DNA from: Salvia splendens
Taxonomy: Eukaryota; Streptophyta; Magnoliopsida; Lamiales; Lamiaceae
Assembly (NCBI RefSeq): GCF_004379255.2
Contig: NC_056048.1
Coordinates: 5,146,001-5,210,000 of the forward strand
Length of the DNA stretch: 64,000 nt
Direction: 5' to 3'
Shown here: positions 59,901-64,000 of the stretch, piece by piece
How the letters are laid out: each line of letters opens with the position of its first letter
Position numbering within the stretch: the first letter of the stretch is position 1
Notes under the pieces: generated by a model
What the model saw: only the letters and a program-made list of their open reading frames with translations
Databases searched by the model: none
What the model was told of the DNA's origin: nothing
Program-made: the position numbers and the translations under genes

Positions 59901-62900
59901 AGTTAAATAGTGCACCTGAGAGACTGAAGATTAAGTTAAGAGTTGCACCGGAAGTTTAAGATTTTGGCACAGTGTCTTCATCTCTCTCAGCAGAACACCA
60001 TGGATGCTTTGCTGGTCATCGCATGATTTGGTTCCTTCCTTCGAAGCAGCACTTACAGTAACCTCAGCACACAATGAGCTCTGACCATCTCTATGGAAAT
60101 TTTCAGATTGATTACAGGATTTGGTTGCATAAGACCCTGGATCACCACAAGAAATTCTTAGTGCTTAGGGGGAGTCTGAACTACAAAATGCTTGTCCAAG
60201 GGACTACAAACTTCTTAATGGCACAAATGCCATTCACTAGTGAAGTGAAAATGTCCTGGCTTAACCATTACCATTGTCAGATATGGTGGCTTGAGCTGTC
60301 ACTGATTCAACTTGAGAAGAGGTTGGACCCAAACTTTCATTCACCATCTTTCTACGTTTGTTTGCCATGTTATCTTTCTCAGCTTCTGGATTGCTAGGAG
60401 ATCCTTCCCAGTAATAAACTCTCTTACGATTCCGTGGACTAGGGCTTTTTAAATGTTTCCACAGTGGATTTTTTCCTTCAAACAAGTTTTTCCAAAACAC
60501 ATGAGGCACTTCTCTATCTTCCAACTGAACTTTTGACTCGCCAAACATTAGATTATTTGTGCTATAGCTTCCACCATCTAATTTAGCTTCCGAGATGACG
60601 AAATTTGAATCAATATTTTCAAATTTTTCAGAAAGTATGGCATGAAACTCCTTGGTAACTTCATCCAAAAGTGACTGTCCAGACGAAAAGTTTAATGCCA
60701 CACTAGAGTTGCTATTGGCATGATATTCGTCTAACTTTCTGAAAATATTTGTGGCACCCCAGGATAGCAGATTATTACTTGTGCTTCGGCTGAAATTTTG
60801 TGGATTGTGATCAAGATTTACGTTCTGCTTTGCAAGCACTAGGGCTCTTTCTTCAATAGTGAAAGAAGAATATAACCTAAAAACTTTGACCTGGTCAGCT
60901 TTTGAATCAATTGATATCTTTCTCAGTGCCTTCAAGTCGTTTACCGGATTCCAGTCACTATCATATATGACAACGACATCCAATGATGAAAGTTTAATGG
61001 TTGAAGAACAAGCACGGTTTTCTAACAGAAAAACAAACTGTCCAGCTTCCTTCTTATTAAACCGGTTCACGGCAGCTTGCTTATCAAAATGGGCCATTGC
61101 AGCATCAACCCGTTCATATGTATTTAAACCGAATCTTCGGTTTACAGAATCACTCAATATATTTCCAGAAGTTAGCGGTTCTAAGACAATCGGCTGCAGT
61201 ATAACAGTACAAATAAATTATTATCAAAACAAACCATATGGGAAGTCCTATTGCTACCAGTAACGTAAAATGCACAAATATCCACAAGTATAAATAGGTG
61301 GAGAAGAAGCTAGCACTATAAGGCGGGTACTGCACATTACCTGAAAAAGTATTAGTACTCGTAAACCTTGCCTCTTAATCTCATTGAGCATCACATCAAG
61401 AAGTTGCAACTTGCCACTTGCTTTTATCCCAATACCCAAAATCTCATTAGCAGGAAGCTTGTCAGCAATCAAGCGCGCTTGTACAGAAGTGTCCACAAGA
61501 TAAGGGTGGTGGCAGCACTACAAGCAATTAAAAGATATCAGACTAAACAATTTTTGCAGGGTAAGACGTAAATAGGCTGGCTGATTGCAGTCATCTAGAC
61601 AAGTCCAGTATGAACTATTAGCAGTCCCAATGAGAGGATCTTGTCAACCATAAAATAATGAAAAGCAACTATTTTCCTTTGTGAGAGAAAATTAATAATG
61701 GTCACAAAAACATGCATAAGAGAAGCACATGATATGTCAGAACAATTTCTCCATCGTGTGTGTAAAGAGTCTCTTAAAGGAACAAGGTGAACATATGTAG
61801 TAATCAAACTAGATAAATACAACAGAACAAACCTTTCGAACCGTTAGAAGAATTTCTGGGAGGACGCCAAAAGGGTCCTTTCTTAAATAAGAGCAAAGAG
61901 CATTGGAGTTGGAAAGAAGTGTATCACAATAATGTTCAAGCTGGAGATTTGACATCTGAACCGGGACCCAGTACTCAATGAACTTAGATACTTGAGAAGG
62001 TCGTCCATACGCAATAAAACGGGACAATCTGTCTTTCAATTTACTAAGGTTATCATTTGTCTCAGGCTTCAGGGTCCTCAGTTTGTCAAAATCACTGTCA
62101 GATTCGACCAAGGATAGGATTTTAATGTAGTCAGATGTTACATCCTGAGGCGTAGAAGAAGTGCATTAGACACAATATTGTTGTACAATAAACCAAAATA
62201 TCAAGACCACAAAGAAGAAGATACCTTTAGCGGACCACTAACAAGGAGAATTCTCATGTCCGTGGAGAGTATCTTAATTCGTTCATGCTCATCTGCAATC
62301 CGTGAGTGCTGGTACTCATCAAATATAATTGCTTTCCATTTTATGATTTTCAATATCTCTAAATCCTGCATGATAGAGCCAAAACATGTACTGAATTACA
62401 GCATGTTTAATTAATACATTGAAAACCAGATAAAAATGCTACAGACCAAATAAGGACAGATAGACTTCTACTGATTACAGAATTATTTTTATTTTGTTTT
62501 CTTTAGGAGACCTGGTTACCAATCAGATGGAGAGACGCTCAAAACTAGAAATGAACTTTAGCGAAATGATATCCATACCTCTAAAAGAGATTCTACAGAT
62601 GACAGGAGTACTTGGAATATCGTTTGACCTCCTTCATCATAAAATTCTGATGCTCTAATCATGTTCCTTGTATCACTGCTTCCACTGTATACAACTACAT
62701 CTACAGATGGTACCAGTTGTTCAAAATTAGCTTCCCATCGAGACAGTGAGTCACAGGACGTGACAATGAGTACTGGCCAAAACGTTTCGATCATCGAATG
62801 AACTAAAAGAATAGCAGTCGTTGTTTGTTCCTGCATTCAATAAATTTAATAAGAAAACTTTTGCACTTGAGTACTGAAGCATCACGTCCCAACAGCAAGA

Positions 62901-63832
62901 GCATAAGTGTATCACTGCCATCGACAGCAGGCAGCAAGGGTGGTATTTATGCACAAAAGGTAAAATACATTTCACAAAAACCACAGAAAGGAAGGAGGCA
63001 ACCATCAGTCAGAATTGAAAGCATGCCACATAGGTAGATAATGAAATGGTTGACATGCAAACACATAAAGATAGCCTAATTGGGTGTGTAACACTCAATA
63101 AGCTTTAAAACTTTAAATTATAGAGACAAATTTTCACTTGGTAAATTCAACAGTTAAAACATGTGCACTGTGTTTTTTCTAGAAGATGGAACAAATTGAC
63201 AAGCACCATAGAATTGGACAAACTGTTTGTTGCTAAAAGATTTTTACCTGATTGGTGGTGTGAGCATAAAGATGCATTTTTGTGGTTTAACTTTCTACCG
63301 AGAACGTCTCACAAAAAAATACTGTATTGCGCGTTTTTAAAAATATATAAAACAAAATTGAAATCAATGTAGACAGAGAACAATGGAATTTCCACTTACA
63401 ACTTTATGCTTCAAATACCCTAATTCATTAGGAAGAGATGCATGCAAACCAACAATTGATAACCATATATGTTTTGAACATTTTTAAATATTAAATTAAA
63501 CTGACAGAATATAACTTATTATGTCAGAAATCATAAAACAAGGTAAAAAGGCATAACGCTTCCATCTGTGGCATAAAAGGCCATCAGCATAGCACTCACA
63601 TGTAATAACATGGAGGCAACCAAACATACATAAATTAGTCAATGAAAAAGCCTATTATTGAAATGGCTTGATTGTTGACACTAAAAAAACTCACCTGAAT
63701 CTGATCATCAAAAACAACAGCATTTGGGCATTTGAACAAGAATTCACGCAGTTTATTCACATTTTTCAATATGTGTGTTTCTCCTAAGTGACCCGGAAAC
63801 TCAGAATATCTGACAATTGATTCTGGGAAAGG
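53906..63832 (-). CDS. MOM1: MOM1-like transcriptional silencing protein, 5' end outside window
   Basis: MOM1 is a plant nuclear protein that keeps heterochromatic transcription silent without large loss of DNA methylation. Twelve exons join in frame, all phases consistent: 63832-63695, 62830-62579, 62365-62225, 62144-61833, 61517-61341, 61193-60272, 60136-59949, 58293-58189, 57914-56616, 56233-55454, 55371-55149, 54594-53906 (1742 codons with stop). The first five and part of the sixth form a degenerate SNF2 region: Walker A is absent (FDDQIQEQTTTAILL) and motif II reads FDEYQ. RRFGLNTYERVDAAMAHF and GQFVFLLENRACSSTIKLSS follow. Exons 8-9 form the CMM2 region (VAELFLEYVIKNHH, CWVAASITKQKVDKKETLML). 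A long Lys/Glu-rich coiled coil and a Pro/Ser-rich tail follow, with a second coiled coil (CEKEIEEMISQIRNKYEVK). The 56233 acceptor and 60136 junction are the least certain. Confidence 0.88.
58823..59058. mobile_element. Stowaway-type MITE in a MOM1-like intron, 236 bp
   Basis: The TIRs CTCCCTCCGTCCCAACTAAG and, inverted, CTCCCTCCATTTCAACTAAG are flanked by TA (58821-58822 and 59059-59060). It sits in the 1.65-kb intron between the 59949 and 58293 exon ends, the largest intron of the gene in this window. Confidence 0.92.
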
Positions 63833-64000
63833 CTGCAGTAGAAGCAAAGAAAACAAGATTAGGCATTCATCACTTAACATCTACTATAAGCAGACTAGAA
63901 ACCACATATATTATCATTGCACAATATGTTATATATGATCACCAACCGGAAATTACTGTAGATTTCATATCTAACTCATTTACCAAATTGTGGTTCCTGT

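Overview
This is plant nuclear DNA, almost certainly from a eudicot. Genes are split by spliceosomal GT-AG introns, the proteins are plant-specific or plant-type, and AT-rich intergenic DNA is filled with plant transposons. An asterid or Lamiales-like source is my guess from general sequence feel; nothing here proves it.

Six real genes are supported. All but the last are complete and in frame across every splice junction I placed. They are: protein farnesyltransferase beta subunit (FTB/ERA1, minus strand, 14 exons, 453 aa, 17.1-22.4 kb); mitochondrial formate dehydrogenase (FDH, plus strand, 6 exons, 382 aa, 27.3-29.9 kb); a 100-aa NFD6-like mitochondrial protein (plus strand, 3 exons, 32.3-33.6 kb); a Raf-like group C kinase of the CBC1/CBC2 type (plus strand, 6 exons, 374 aa, 40.5-42.8 kb); thylakoid-lumen cyclophilin CYP38/TLP40 (minus strand, 7 exons, 448 aa, 43.3-45.5 kb); and a MOM1-like silencing protein (minus strand, 12 exons visible, about 1741 codons, 53.9 kb to beyond the right edge). 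The kinase and CYP38 genes are tail to tail. Their Arabidopsis counterparts are also neighbours (At3g01490 and At3g01480), so this looks like conserved microsynteny.

Region by region. 0-7.6 kb holds two tandem F-box pseudogenes; the first is split by a truncated, decayed minus-strand Copia retrotransposon. 7.6-17 kb is gene-free: small hAT-type MITEs with 8-bp target duplications, a GT-rich simple repeat, and two LTR-like relics. 17-25 kb is FTB plus a long-TIR Mutator-like element with a perfect 9-bp duplication. 25-54 kb is the gene-rich core, carrying five PIF/Harbinger copies (25.2, 30.5, 38.4, 45.9 and 52.6 kb), each within about 0.6 kb of a gene end. 50.5-51.6 kb has Stowaway MITEs. 54-64 kb is the MOM1-like gene.

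The genes do not form a pathway: they are housekeeping or regulatory genes for prenylation, formate oxidation, organelle function, stomatal signalling, photosystem assembly and transcriptional silencing. The most unusual structure is the Harbinger family. Four of the five copies share short subterminal inverted repeats and a GC-rich 32-bp hairpin. One copy carries only a decayed transposase, another only the decayed ORF1 (Myb/SANT-like) partner, and two are internally deleted. No copy here can encode an intact transposase.
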